From assembly GCF_041687215.1 (NCBI RefSeq), contig NZ_JAWLCI010000010.1, positions 1 through 64,000 of the forward strand: a stretch of DNA of 64,000 bases, given 5' to 3'. Below, piece after piece: positions 1 through 8,394 of this stretch (its first letter is position 1; every line of letters starts with the position of its first letter). The stretch is from Mariniphaga sp041687215 (GTDB lineage Bacteria; Bacteroidota; Bacteroidia; Bacteroidales; Prolixibacteraceae). The notes under the pieces are model-generated. The model did no database searches. It had not been told where the DNA came from and was given only the letters and a program-made list of their open reading frames with translations. The position numbers were made by a program, and so were the translations under genes.

Positions 1-7
1 TAAATTA

Positions 8-1489
8 TCACAAACTCCAACCGTTTTTATAGGTATGTTTTATCCATTCTGCACACATTTCCTGTGCATTCCATTTTACAGTTTGTTTCGATTCTCCTTC
101 AACTTTCCGCGTGACAATATCTGAAGAAAAAGGCAGAAGTTTGGTAGTTATCAGTGTTTCATCGGGTGAAATATTGGTCACTTTCATGTTTTCACTGTCC
201 CAAAGCAATGTTTTCTGTAATGATTGCATCCGCACAGCAAGGTTACCCATGACTACCATTTCATTGAAAGGCCCTGCATATTCAAAACTTGAAGCAGGTT
301 TTCCGCCATTTTTGCAGCAGTTCACAAAGTGCATTTCATGACGGCCACCACCGGCAGGGTCATCCGGAATACGGTCAATTTTCACCCGGGTTTCAGGTGT
401 AATTTCCTGTCCGTTTTTATACACTTTCCATTTGGCACCATAAGCTTCAGCAATAAGTGTAGCTTTTGAACCGATAAACATAAATCCGCCACCGGGATTC
501 ATCGGGGCATTGTTTGGTAAATCGAAAGGACGGGCAGGCATTAATCCGCCGTCGTACCAGGTTAATTTCAACTCCGGCATAGCGCAGTAAGGTAAATTTT
601 TCCGTGCCGGAAACAGGTAAGACACCTGGGCTGAAACCGGGGCACTTTCGGTATTCACCAGCGAAGAGCTGGCCTGAAAAGCCGTTGGTGCAGTAAGTTG
701 AAGCGCATAATACGGTACATCAAGTAAATGGCAACCCATATCGCCCAAAGCGCCGGTCCCGTAATCCCACCAGCCTCTCCAAATCCACGGATGATATTCC
801 GGGTTGTATGGCCGCATTACAGCCGGACCAATAAACAAATCCCAATCAAGCGTTTTCGGAACTTTCACTTCCTCCAAAGGTTTCGGCATTCCCTGCCGCC
901 AGATTGGCCGGTTGGTCCACACATGGGCTTCTTTTATGTCGCCCAGGCAGCCGCTGTGTACCACTTCGGTTACTTCATAAACCGTGTCGTTTGAATGGCC
1001 TTCGTTTCCCATTTGGGTAACAACACCAGTCTTTTTAGCCAGCTCAGTTAAATACCTCGATTCCCAAACCGAATGTGTAAGTGGCTTTTGAAGGTAAACA
1101 TGTTTACCAAGTTCCATGGCAGTCGCTGCAGGTAATGTGTGCGTGTGGTCGGGTGTTGCAATCACCACAGCATCAATGTCTTTCTGCTTATCGAACATTT
1201 CCCTGAAATCTTTCCACTTCTTGGCCTCGGGATAGGTTTCAAATACTCTGTTGGCATAGTCCCAGTCCACATCGCACAAAGCCACAATGTTTTGCCCCGG
1301 CATATTCCGGAGATTGGTATTCCCTTTTCCGCCAATTCCGATGCCCGCAATGTTCAGTTTATCGCTGGGTGGAATGTGCCCCAACCCTGCAACAACATGG
1401 CTTGGAACAATGCTGAAACCTGCCAGTGCAGTGGCAGTTGTTCCTATAAAATTTCGTCTGGAGAATGTTGAATTTGAATTTTTCTTCAT
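8..1489 (-). CDS. Tat-exported Gfo/Idh/MocA family oxidoreductase
   Basis: Predicted NAD(P)-dependent sugar or inositol dehydrogenase of the Gfo/Idh/MocA family, 493 aa from the start chosen here. The N-terminus carries a twin-arginine signal (SRRNFIG, about residues 10-16) followed by a hydrophobic alanine-rich stretch, so it should be exported folded to the periplasm. The Rossmann glycine motif GIGIGGKG is near residue 50 and the family lysine lies in LQKPLTHS. The C-terminal half is the usual alpha/beta dimerisation domain. The ATG at 1489 is preferred because it puts the Tat signal at the N-terminus; an upstream in-frame start at 1525 would add 12 residues. It ends just inside the window edge. 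Such proteins in Bacteroidota often act on glycans. The substrate cannot be told from sequence. Confidence 0.9.
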   Translation of the reverse strand: MKKNSNSTFSRRNFIGTTATALAGFSIVPSHVVAGLGHIPPSDKLNIAGIGIGGKGNTNLRNMPGQNIVALCDVDWDYANRVFETYPEAKKWKDFREMFDKQKDIDAVVIATPDHTHTLPAATAMELGKHVYLQKPLTHSVWESRYLTELAKKTGVVTQMGNEGHSNDTVYEVTEVVHSGCLGDIKEAHVWTNRPIWRQGMPKPLEEVKVPKTLDWDLFIGPAVMRPYNPEYHPWIWRGWWDYGTGALGDMGCHLLDVPYYALQLTAPTAFQASSSLVNTESAPVSAQVSYLFPARKNLPYCAMPELKLTWYDGGLMPARPFDLPNNAPMNPGGGFMFIGSKATLIAEAYGAKWKVYKNGQEITPETRVKIDRIPDDPAGGGRHEMHFVNCCKNGGKPASSFEYAGPFNEMVVMGNLAVRMQSLQKTLLWDSENMKVTNISPDETLITTKLLPFSSDIVTRKVEGESKQTVKWNAQEMCAEWIKHTYKNGWSL

Positions 1490-1600
1490 GATATGAATTT
1501 TATTGGTTAAAAAATTTCTGTACATTATTTATGCTGAAACCGTAAATTTATTCAATAAAATTGAAAAGCAGGTACTTTTTTATATTCAGATTTTTCACGT

Positions 1601-1608
1601 TACTTTTG
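1601..1608 (+). promoter_or_regulatory. Bacteroidota -7 promoter box (TACTTTTG) for recR
   Basis: TACTTTTG fits the Bacteroidota sigma factor -7 consensus TAnnTTTG and ends 19 bases before the recR ATG. The same octamer occurs before rluA-type and mutS2 genes in this window. No convincing -33 TTG was found at the usual distance, so this is a moderate call. Confidence 0.45.
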
Positions 1609-1627
1609 AAAGCCGAAAAACGAGAAC

Positions 1628-2254
1628 ATGAATAGTGAAAAATATCCGTCGAAACTGCTGGAAAATGCTGTCAACGAGTTTTCAAAACTACCGGGAATTG
1701 GGCGGAAAAGCGCCCTGCGTATGGTATTGCACCTGCTCAGGCAAAACAAAGAGTCGGTTACCGCGTTTGGAGAAAGCCTGATTCAGTTGCGCAACGAAAT
1801 AAAACACTGTAAAATTTGCCACAACATTTCCGATTCCGAAATCTGTCAGATTTGTGCCAACCCTTCGCGCAACAATTCGGTAATTTGCGTGGTGGAAAAC
1901 ATCCGCGATGTAATGCTGGTGGAAAATACGCACCAGTACAACGGATTGTATCACGTGCTGGGCGGAATCATTTCCCCCATGGACGGAATCGGACCCAACG
2001 AACTTGAAATTAATTCACTAATTGAAAGGGCAAATCATCCGGAATTGGTTGAAATAATTCTTGCGCTTCCTACTACCATGGAAGGCGATACCACCAACTT
2101 TTACATTTTCCGTAAGTTGAAAGACAAACCGGTGCGGGTTACAACGCTTTCACGTGGCGTAGCTGTGGGCGACGACCTGGAATACACCGATGAAATTACG
2201 CTGGGCCGCTCGTTGGTAAACCGGGTGCTTTACGAAAACTCGCTGGGAAAATAA
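1628..2254 (+). CDS. recR: Recombination mediator protein RecR
   Basis: RecR works with RecO and RecF to load RecA on SSB-coated gaps during recombinational repair. The 208-aa protein has the expected order: a helix-hairpin-helix segment (KLPGIGRKSALRM, about residues 20-32), a four-cysteine zinc finger (CKIC...CQIC, about residues 59-75), and a Toprim domain beginning at VICVVEN with the conserved ..GG.ISP.DGI.P.. loop. Length matches the family (about 200 aa). It stands alone, with a TACTTTTG promoter box just upstream and a gene-poor, AT-rich spacer downstream. Confidence 0.97.
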   Translation: MNSEKYPSKLLENAVNEFSKLPGIGRKSALRMVLHLLRQNKESVTAFGESLIQLRNEIKHCKICHNISDSEICQICANPSRNNSVICVVENIRDVMLVENTHQYNGLYHVLGGIISPMDGIGPNELEINSLIERANHPELVEIILALPTTMEGDTTNFYIFRKLKDKPVRVTTLSRGVAVGDDLEYTDEITLGRSLVNRVLYENSLGK

Positions 2255-2741
2255 TCCGCCTATTTATTTTATTCTTTGTCGGAGAGCGATAAGGTAATAA
2301 GGTAAAAATCAAATGTATAACTTTTCTACTAAGGTTAAAATGCTGAAAATAAGGTTTTTATTTTTCCAAATTAACCTTATTTTATTTCATCAAACCTTAG
2401 TAAAATTGCAAACACCAGAAAGGTAACCTTATTCCCTTATTAATAATGAAAAAATGCCGCCAAATTAAAATACATTAAAAACGCAATTAATCAACTATAA
2501 AAAAGTGAATTATATAACGCATTCCCTAAAAAATATACCATTTAAAAAATTGCTGATGGATATCGGAACCAATTGCTTTTTGCCAACTTACATAAATGAA
2601 TATATTGATCCCGTATTTATTATAAATGATATGCCGGTTTTTTCTTTTTTTCACCCCGATCTCAAGGGAAGAAATAAGAAAATTCTATCCGGTTATCCAA
2701 TTGAAATGCTACATTTGAACCATTAAAGCCAGGCTGAATAA
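2255..2741. other. AT-rich intergenic region with repeated AAGGT/ACCTT words
   Basis: A 487-bp spacer between recR and the glycosyltransferase. It holds many copies of AAGGT or its complement and a perfect 11-bp inverted repeat (listed separately). A GTG-started reading frame of 73 codons at 2505-2726 gives a lysine/isoleucine-rich product that I do not recognise; without an ATG near its start or family features I do not call it a gene. Confidence 0.5.
2346..2383. repeat. Inverted repeat, 11-bp perfect arms
   Basis: AAAATAAGGTT (2346-2356) and AACCTTATTTT (2373-2383) form a stem with a 16-base loop. It lies 92 bases after the recR stop. It could act as a weak terminator or a protein-binding site. 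The words recur around it (GATAAGGTAATAAGG at 2288 onward; AAGGTAACCTT, itself a palindrome, near 2421). Confidence 0.5.
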
Positions 2742-4694
2742 ATGGAACTTTCGGTAATTATTGTCAACTACAACGTAAAACACTTTTTGGAGCAGTGCCT
2801 GCACTCGGTACTGAAGGCTACCAAAACGGTTTCGTCCGAAATTTTTGTGGTTGACAACAATTCGGTGGATGGTTCCAATCAGCTTGTAAAAGAAAAATTT
2901 CCGCAGGTTCACCTCATCGAAAACAAGGGAAACGTCGGTTTTTCAAAAGCCAACAACCAGGCCATCCGGTTGGCTAAAGGCAAATACATTCTTTTGCTGA
3001 ATCCGGATACGGTGGTAGAGGAAGATACGTTCACCAAAATTATCCAGTTTATGGATGAACATCCCGATGCCGGCGGACTGGGCGTAAAAATGATTGACGG
3101 CAAAGGAAACTTCCTGCCCGAATCGAAACGCGGACTACCCACTCCGTGGGTGGCTTTCTGCAAAATGTTCGGTTTGTCGAAGCTGTTTCCCAAATCGAAA
3201 AAATTCGGGAAATACCACCTCTCCTACCTCAATGAAAATGAAACTCACCAGGTTGAAGTTTTAGCCGGCGCTTTTATGCTGCTTCGAAAGGAAACCCTCG
3301 AAAAAGTGGGATTGCTCGACGAAACATTTTTTATGTACGGCGAGGACATCGACCTTTCATACCGGATAACGCAGGGTGGCTACAAAAACTACTATTTTCC
3401 CGAAACCACCATCATTCATTACAAGGGCGAAAGCACCAAAAAAGGGTCGTTGAATTATGTTAAAGTGTTTTACAAAGCGATGATTATTTTCGCACAGAAA
3501 CATTTTTCAGGTGGAAAAGCAAATGCCTTTTCGCTGCTGCTCAACCTGGCCATCTGGTTTCGTGCGTTGCTTTCGGTTTTGCACAGGATTATCGACCGTA
3601 TCTTTCTGCCAGTGCTCGATGCCATTTTTATTTTTATCGGGTTCCTGCTACTTACCCCGCTTTGGGAAAACATACGTTATGAACCGGGCTATTATCCGCC
3701 TGATTTTTTGCATTGGGTGGTTCCCGTTTACATCCTTTTCTGGCTGGCAGCTATTTTCTCTTCCGGAGGGTATAAAAAACCTGTGAACCTGCTCCATGTT
3801 GCCCGGGGAATTTTATGGGGAACTATCGCCATATTGCTGGTGTATTCGCTGGTTGACGAAGAATACCGGTTTTCAAGGGCTTTGATTTTACTGGGTTCCG
3901 TTTGGGCCGCATTACTGCTTATAATTTACCGGCTTGTTTTTCATAAAATGAAGTGGAAAGCATTTGGCCCCGACATCAAGCGCTCCAAAAAAATTGCCAT
4001 TGCCGGACACCCTGCCGAAGCAGCACGTGTAAGGGAAATCCTTCAGCAAACCCGCATTAAATCTGAATTTGCCGGATTTATTTCAATTGACGAAACAGAC
4101 CGTGGCGAACAATACATTGGCTCGCTCAACCAGTTAAACGAAATTGTTCGCATCAACCGCATCGATGAAATTATTTTCTGTGCCGAAAACATCAGTTCGG
4201 CAGAAATTATCCGGGCCATGCTCGAACTCACTTCCCTCGACATTGACTTTAAAATTGCCCCGCCCGAAAGCATCAGTATCATTGGCAGCAACTCCATTCA
4301 CACGGCAGGCGATTTGTATGTGGTGCACATCAATGCCATTTCCAAACCGGCCAACCGCAGGAGAAAAAGGCTTTTTGATTTTTCCACAGCGCTAACATTC
4401 CTCATGCTGAGTCCTTTTCTGGTTTGGCTATTCAACAAAAAGGGCAGGTTTCTGAAAAACGCGTGGCAGGTTGTTATCGGAAAAAAATCGTGGGTGGGTT
4501 ATGCCCAATCAACGGAAAACCATCCGGAACTGCCTGCCATTAAAACCGGAATCCTCTCCCCTGCCGATATGTTTGACAACTCTTCTTCTGAACCAAAAAG
4601 AAACCATCGGCTAAATGTGCTTTACGCCCGCAATTACAGCGTACTTACCGATGCCGAGATTTTACTGAAAGGGTGGAAATATTTAGGTAAGTAG
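2742..4694 (+). CDS. GT2 glycosyltransferase fused to a degenerate sugar-phosphate transferase
   Basis: A 650-aa membrane enzyme predicted to add a sugar to a lipid-linked or cell-surface glycan. Residues 1-250 form a GT2 (rhamnosyltransferase-like) domain with VDNNSVDGS, LLNPDTVVEED (metal-binding DxD-like site) and YGEDIDLSYR. From about residue 270 there are four membrane segments, then a Rossmann-like domain (KKIAIAGHP near 425) like the CoA_binding_3 domain of WcaJ/PglC-large polyprenyl glycosylphosphotransferases. The C-terminus still has pieces resembling the sugar transferase domain (RRKRLFDFSTAL, IKTGILSPAD, LYARNYSVLTDAEILLKG), but its catalytic centre, the QxRxGxxGxxFxxYKFRSM-like region, is missing. 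The C-terminal half is therefore probably structural. It stands alone rather than in a polysaccharide cluster. Confidence 0.85.
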   Translation: MELSVIIVNYNVKHFLEQCLHSVLKATKTVSSEIFVVDNNSVDGSNQLVKEKFPQVHLIENKGNVGFSKANNQAIRLAKGKYILLLNPDTVVEEDTFTKIIQFMDEHPDAGGLGVKMIDGKGNFLPESKRGLPTPWVAFCKMFGLSKLFPKSKKFGKYHLSYLNENETHQVEVLAGAFMLLRKETLEKVGLLDETFFMYGEDIDLSYRITQGGYKNYYFPETTIIHYKGESTKKGSLNYVKVFYKAMIIFAQKHFSGGKANAFSLLLNLAIWFRALLSVLHRIIDRIFLPVLDAIFIFIGFLLLTPLWENIRYEPGYYPPDFLHWVVPVYILFWLAAIFSSGGYKKPVNLLHVARGILWGTIAILLVYSLVDEEYRFSRALILLGSVWAALLLIIYRLVFHKMKWKAFGPDIKRSKKIAIAGHPAEAARVREILQQTRIKSEFAGFISIDETDRGEQYIGSLNQLNEIVRINRIDEIIFCAENISSAEIIRAMLELTSLDIDFKIAPPESISIIGSNSIHTAGDLYVVHINAISKPANRRRKRLFDFSTALTFLMLSPFLVWLFNKKGRFLKNAWQVVIGKKSWVGYAQSTENHPELPAIKTGILSPADMFDNSSSEPKRNHRLNVLYARNYSVLTDAEILLKGWKYLGK

Positions 4695-4745
4695 AATGTC
4701 ATTTAAATTCATTAACTTGTTTATCCAAATAAAAAACAAACAGCC

Positions 4746-5021
4746 ATGAACGTTTTAAATTATTCAGAATTAAAAAAAGATTTAAAAGGACATTTGAAAA
4801 AAGTATATGACGATCAAGATGTTTTGATTGTTCACAGGCCCAAAGGTAAAAGTGTGGTAATTATGACGCTGGACGAATACAACTCTTTTGCAGAAACCAA
4901 ATACCTTTTAAGTTCCCCAAAAAATGCAGAACGTTTGGCAAAAAGCATTAAAAGTGCAGAAGAAGGTTTAACAAAAGAGGTTTCTTTGGAAGAGCTGAAA
5001 AACTTTGAAAAAAAGAAATGA
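4746..5021 (+). CDS. YefM/Phd family antitoxin-like protein
   Basis: A 91-aa protein of the YefM/Phd type II antitoxin family: N-terminal NYSELKKDLKGHLKKV, the VHRPKGKSVVIMTLDEYNS core that forms the DNA-binding fold, and a charged C-terminal tail that in relatives wraps round a RelE/YoeB toxin. No RelE/YoeB toxin follows. Instead its TGA overlaps the ATG of a GNAT acetyltransferase (ATGA at 5018-5021), so the two are translationally coupled. It may be an orphan antitoxin that lost its toxin, or the partner of the acetyltransferase. Likely autoregulates its promoter, as the family does (inference). Confidence 0.85.
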   Translation: MNVLNYSELKKDLKGHLKKVYDDQDVLIVHRPKGKSVVIMTLDEYNSFAETKYLLSSPKNAERLAKSIKSAEEGLTKEVSLEELKNFEKKK

Positions 5022-5548
5022 CAAAACAACTTCTCCACCATGGAAAAATAATCCTCCGCCCGTTGGAACCCGACGATATTGAGTTGCTTTACCGGTGGGA
5101 AAACAACATGGAAGTTTGGGAGCTGAGCAACACCCATACACCATACTCAAAATATGTGCTGGCCGAGTACATTAAAAACTCAGTAAAAGACATTTACGAA
5201 ACCAAACAGTTGCGCCTCATCATCGAAAACTGGGAAAAACACCCGGTTGGCGCTGTTGATTTGTTCGATTTCGACCCATTCCACCAGCGGGCTGGTGTGG
5301 GCATTTTAATTCACAGTACCGAAGACCGCAATCGGGGTTTTGCCACCGACGCCCTGGAAGCCCTTTCAAAATATGCCATTCATGCACTCGGGTTGAAACA
5401 GCTTTATGCCAACATTGCAGCCGATAACCTGCAAAGTATCCGACTTTTTGAAAAAACAGGATTCATACAGACTGGTATTAAAAAGGAATGGCTCAAAACC
5501 ATTTCCGGCTGGAAGGATGAAATTCTGTTTCAAAAACTCCTGGTCTGA
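5018..5548 (+). CDS. GNAT N-acetyltransferase (RimJ/RimL/SpeG-like)
   Basis: A 176-aa GNAT acyltransferase using acetyl-CoA. The start IILRPLEPDDIELLYRWEN and the acetyl-CoA pyrophosphate loop RNRGFATDAL (motif A, about residues 105-115) are typical, as is the C-terminal NxxSxRLFEKTGF motif (NLQSIRLFEKTGF). The pattern resembles RimL ribosomal-protein or spermidine (SpeG) acetyltransferases of Bacteroidota. It overlaps the YefM-like gene upstream by four bases. The substrate is unknown, and a toxin role such as that of TacT/AtaT is only a possibility: the protein is longer than those toxins and looks like the RimL-type housekeeping family. Confidence 0.85.
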   Translation: MTKQLLHHGKIILRPLEPDDIELLYRWENNMEVWELSNTHTPYSKYVLAEYIKNSVKDIYETKQLRLIIENWEKHPVGAVDLFDFDPFHQRAGVGILIHSTEDRNRGFATDALEALSKYAIHALGLKQLYANIAADNLQSIRLFEKTGFIQTGIKKEWLKTISGWKDEILFQKLLV

Positions 5549-5704
5549 TTCACTTTCGGTAATTTTCGCTTCAAAATAAAAGACTTAAAAATCCCTATTT
5601 GTTGGGATTGATTTTCAATTTAATACATGCTACTATTGTATCCTTTGATTATTAGGAAACCATTAATTGAAAACCTAATACAAAATTTCGTGTTATTTTG
5701 GAAT

Positions 5705-5935
5705 ATGAAGGAAACAATTGCACAATTAAAAAAGGGGGAAAAAGGAGTTATCGGGAATTATTCAACCGACCTGATTCCGGTTAAACTGCAGGAACTGGGT
5801 TGCCTGCCTGGGAATGAAGTTCAGCTCATTCAGCTTTCACCATTTAAAGACCTGTTTTATTTAAATATAAACGGCAGTTTTTTCGCCATTCGTAAAGAAA
5901 CGGCTGCGCTTATAGAAATTGCGAAAGTTTTATAA
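5705..5935 (+). CDS. feoA: FeoA family ferrous iron transport protein
   Basis: A small cytoplasmic SH3-like protein, 76 aa from the ATG at 5705, that assists FeoB in Fe2+ uptake. Characteristic segments are LKKGEKGVIGNY, VKLQELGCLPGNEVQL and a C-terminal FAIRKETAALIEI, the standard FeoA fold. A longer frame begins at 5627, but its first 26 residues are hydrophobic and unrelated to FeoA, so the ATG at 5705 is chosen. It is separated from feoB by two bases and forms the first gene of a feoA-feoB-Cys-rich peptide operon. Expression is likely iron- or oxygen-responsive, though I saw no clear Fur box. Confidence 0.93.
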   Translation: MKETIAQLKKGEKGVIGNYSTDLIPVKLQELGCLPGNEVQLIQLSPFKDLFYLNINGSFFAIRKETAALIEIAKVL

Positions 5936-5937
5936 TA

Positions 5938-8037
5938 ATGTCAGTACTTCTTCAACTAGCACTCATTGGAAATCCGAATACAGGGAAAACTTCGGTATTC
6001 AATCAGCTAACCGGTTTAAACCAAAAGGTTGGAAATTATCCGGGCATTACTGTGGAAAAAAAAGAAGGCATTTGCAAACTCTCAGAAAGTGTTAAAGCCC
6101 GAATCACCGATCTGCCCGGAACCTATAGCCTGAATTCAACATCGGTTGACGAGCAGATTGTAGTGGAAATGCTTGTTAACGAGAAGGCCGAAAATTTTCC
6201 GAATGTGGCTGTTGTTGTTGCTGATATTGAAAACCTGAAGCGAAACCTGCTCCTGTTTACACAAATAAAAGATTTGAACATTCCGGTAATTTTGGTAATA
6301 AATATGGCCGATTTAATGGAGCGCAGAGGTATTTCGCTAAATGTGGCGCTTTTGGAAAAAAAATTACACACCAAGGTGGCTTTGGTCAGCGCCCGTAAAG
6401 GAACCGGCATAAATTACCTGAAGGAATTGATTCTCGATTATAAAAACCTGCCCACCGAACCGGTAGTTAATATTTCAGAAATCGACCCTGAATATTTTGA
6501 AAATCTTTTAAACGCTTTCCCCGGCGAAAATTTATACAAACGCTGGCTCACCATCACGCAGGATTTCAGTTTTAAGGAATCGGAAATCGATCAACCTGAA
6601 ATACTGGACGAATCGATTAAGAAAAGCACACCGGAGTTGAAACGATTGCAACAAAAGGAAACCATTCTACGCTACCTTTTCATCAATAAAATTCTGAAAG
6701 AAAGCTTCAAACAAGATATAAAATCAGCCAAAGATTTCCGCAGCCGGATAGACAGGGTTTTAACCCACCGCATTTTCGGGTACCTTTCTTTTTTCTTCAT
6801 TATGCTGCTGGTTTTCCAATCCATTTACAACTGGAGCAGCTATCCCATGGATTTTATTGATGGCCTTTTTGCCTCAATGGCGCAAGGAGTAAATAACATT
6901 TTACCGGCAGGTGCCTTTACCGATTTGGTCTCCGAAGGAATCATTCCCGGCATTGGTGGAATTGTGATTTTTATTCCGCAAATCGCCTTCCTTTTTCTGT
7001 TCATTTCCATTCTGGAAGAAAGCGGCTACATGAGCAGGGTGGTATTTATTATGGATCGTCTGATGCGCCGGTTCGGATTAAACGGCAAAAGCGTGGTGCC
7101 GCTCATTTCAGGCACGGCTTGTGCCATTCCTGCAGTTATGGCCACCCGCACCATCGAAAACTGGAAAGAACGCCTGATTACCATTCTGGTAACACCTTTC
7201 ATTACCTGCTCGGCCCGTTTGCCGGTGTACCTAATAATTATTGCCCTGGTCATTCCCAACGAAACATTCCTTGGACTTAATTTGCAGGGACTTACACTAA
7301 TGGCGCTGTATGTGCTCGGATTTTTAATGGCTGTAATTTCAGCCTATTTTCTAAATAAAATACTAAAAATTAAAAGCCGGTCTTTTTTTATTGCCGAAAT
7401 GCCCGATTATAAAATGCCGATGGCCAAAAACATTGCGCTTACAGTTTACGACAAAACCAAAGATTTTGTGGTAAATGCAGGAAAAATCATTCTGGCCATT
7501 TCCATTGTGTTGTGGTTTCTGGCATCACACGGCTCGTCTGATCAGTTTAAAAATGCTGAAGAAATTGTACTAACCCAGAATGAAAGCGACAATTTTGATG
7601 CTGAAGAAATGGAAACAGCAATTGCATCATACAAATTACGTCACTCATACATTGGAACTTTAGGCCATGCCATCGAACCTGCCATTCAACCACTGGGTTA
7701 CGACTGGAAAATCGGGATTGCCCTGCTTACCTCTTTTGCAGCGCGCGAAGTGTTTGTGGGGTCTATTGCAACCATTTACAGCGTTGGTGCCGACGATGAC
7801 GAAACCATAAAAAACCGGCTGGCCGGAGAAATAAATGCCACCACCGGGAAAAAAGCTTTCAATTTTGCAAGCGGTATTTCCTTGTTACTTTTTTATGCTT
7901 TTGCCATGCAGTGTATGAGCACATTAGCCATTGTTAAACGGGAAACAAACAGTTGGAAGTGGCCGCTCATCCAGTTATTTTTTATGACCGGATTTGCCTA
8001 TTTGGTATCGCTAATAACTTATCAACTTTTAAAATAA
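5938..8037 (+). CDS. feoB: Ferrous iron transport protein B
   Basis: FeoB is the GTP-dependent inner-membrane Fe2+ transporter. The 699-aa protein begins with a G domain: G1 GNPNTGKT (residues 11-18), G2 in NYPGITVEKKEG, G3 DLPGTYSL, G4 NMAD and a G5-like SARKG. A linker of about 100 residues follows, then the membrane domain with two gate regions, including SGTACAIPAVMATRTI and the TPFITCSARLPVY motif whose cysteine is conserved in FeoB. Length is close to the Bacteroidota norm (about 700). It follows feoA by two bases and is followed at 8054 by a Cys-rich membrane peptide found beside FeoB in many Bacteria. Confidence 0.97.
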   Translation: MSVLLQLALIGNPNTGKTSVFNQLTGLNQKVGNYPGITVEKKEGICKLSESVKARITDLPGTYSLNSTSVDEQIVVEMLVNEKAENFPNVAVVVADIENLKRNLLLFTQIKDLNIPVILVINMADLMERRGISLNVALLEKKLHTKVALVSARKGTGINYLKELILDYKNLPTEPVVNISEIDPEYFENLLNAFPGENLYKRWLTITQDFSFKESEIDQPEILDESIKKSTPELKRLQQKETILRYLFINKILKESFKQDIKSAKDFRSRIDRVLTHRIFGYLSFFFIMLLVFQSIYNWSSYPMDFIDGLFASMAQGVNNILPAGAFTDLVSEGIIPGIGGIVIFIPQIAFLFLFISILEESGYMSRVVFIMDRLMRRFGLNGKSVVPLISGTACAIPAVMATRTIENWKERLITILVTPFITCSARLPVYLIIIALVIPNETFLGLNLQGLTLMALYVLGFLMAVISAYFLNKILKIKSRSFFIAEMPDYKMPMAKNIALTVYDKTKDFVVNAGKIILAISIVLWFLASHGSSDQFKNAEEIVLTQNESDNFDAEEMETAIASYKLRHSYIGTLGHAIEPAIQPLGYDWKIGIALLTSFAAREVFVGSIATIYSVGADDDETIKNRLAGEINATTGKKAFNFASGISLLLFYAFAMQCMSTLAIVKRETNSWKWPLIQLFFMTGFAYLVSLITYQLLK

Positions 8038-8053
8038 AAATCTGAAAAAGATT

Positions 8054-8185
8054 ATGTGGGAACTTCAAAACATATTGGTTTATATCATCGTACTGGCTGC
8101 CCTGTTTTTTCTGGTTAAAAAATTCATTCTGAAAAAGAAAAAACCAAACGCTAAAGGCTGTGATTCAGCATGCAATTGCCACTAA
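8054..8185 (+). CDS. FeoB-associated Cys-rich membrane peptide
   Basis: A 43-aa frame 16 bases after feoB. It starts MWELQNILVYIIVLAALFFL, a single membrane helix, followed by a lysine-rich stretch (KKKKP) and a C-terminal tail GCDSACNCH with three cysteines and a final histidine. This is the layout of the FeoB-associated Cys-rich membrane protein family (Pfam FeoB_associated), thought to help FeoB with metal handling in place of FeoC. Position, operon context and tail pattern all agree. Confidence 0.85.
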   Translation: MWELQNILVYIIVLAALFFLVKKFILKKKKPNAKGCDSACNCH

Positions 8186-8394
8186 AATTACGAAAAACAT
8201 ACGTTTAAAAAAACATACAAAAATAAAATACAAAATACTCTTTTTTAATAAAATACATTTCGAATACTTTCTGTTAATCGACAAATTTTTATTCGTAACA
8301 CACTAAATTAAAGCAAATTATATTGAAATAAATTTTTGAACTTGCGATCATTTTTGTAAATTGATTGGTATTAACCAATTAAAATCCAATCAAA

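Noticed and set aside
2505..2726. 73-codon frame upstream of the glycosyltransferase
   Set aside because: GTG start, AT-rich composition, no recognisable domain, no promoter and no partner; kept only as part of the intergenic note.
5627..5704. N-terminal extension of FeoA
   Set aside because: The first 26 residues are unlike FeoA and include an unexplained hydrophobic stretch; the ATG at 5705 gives the usual 76-aa length.
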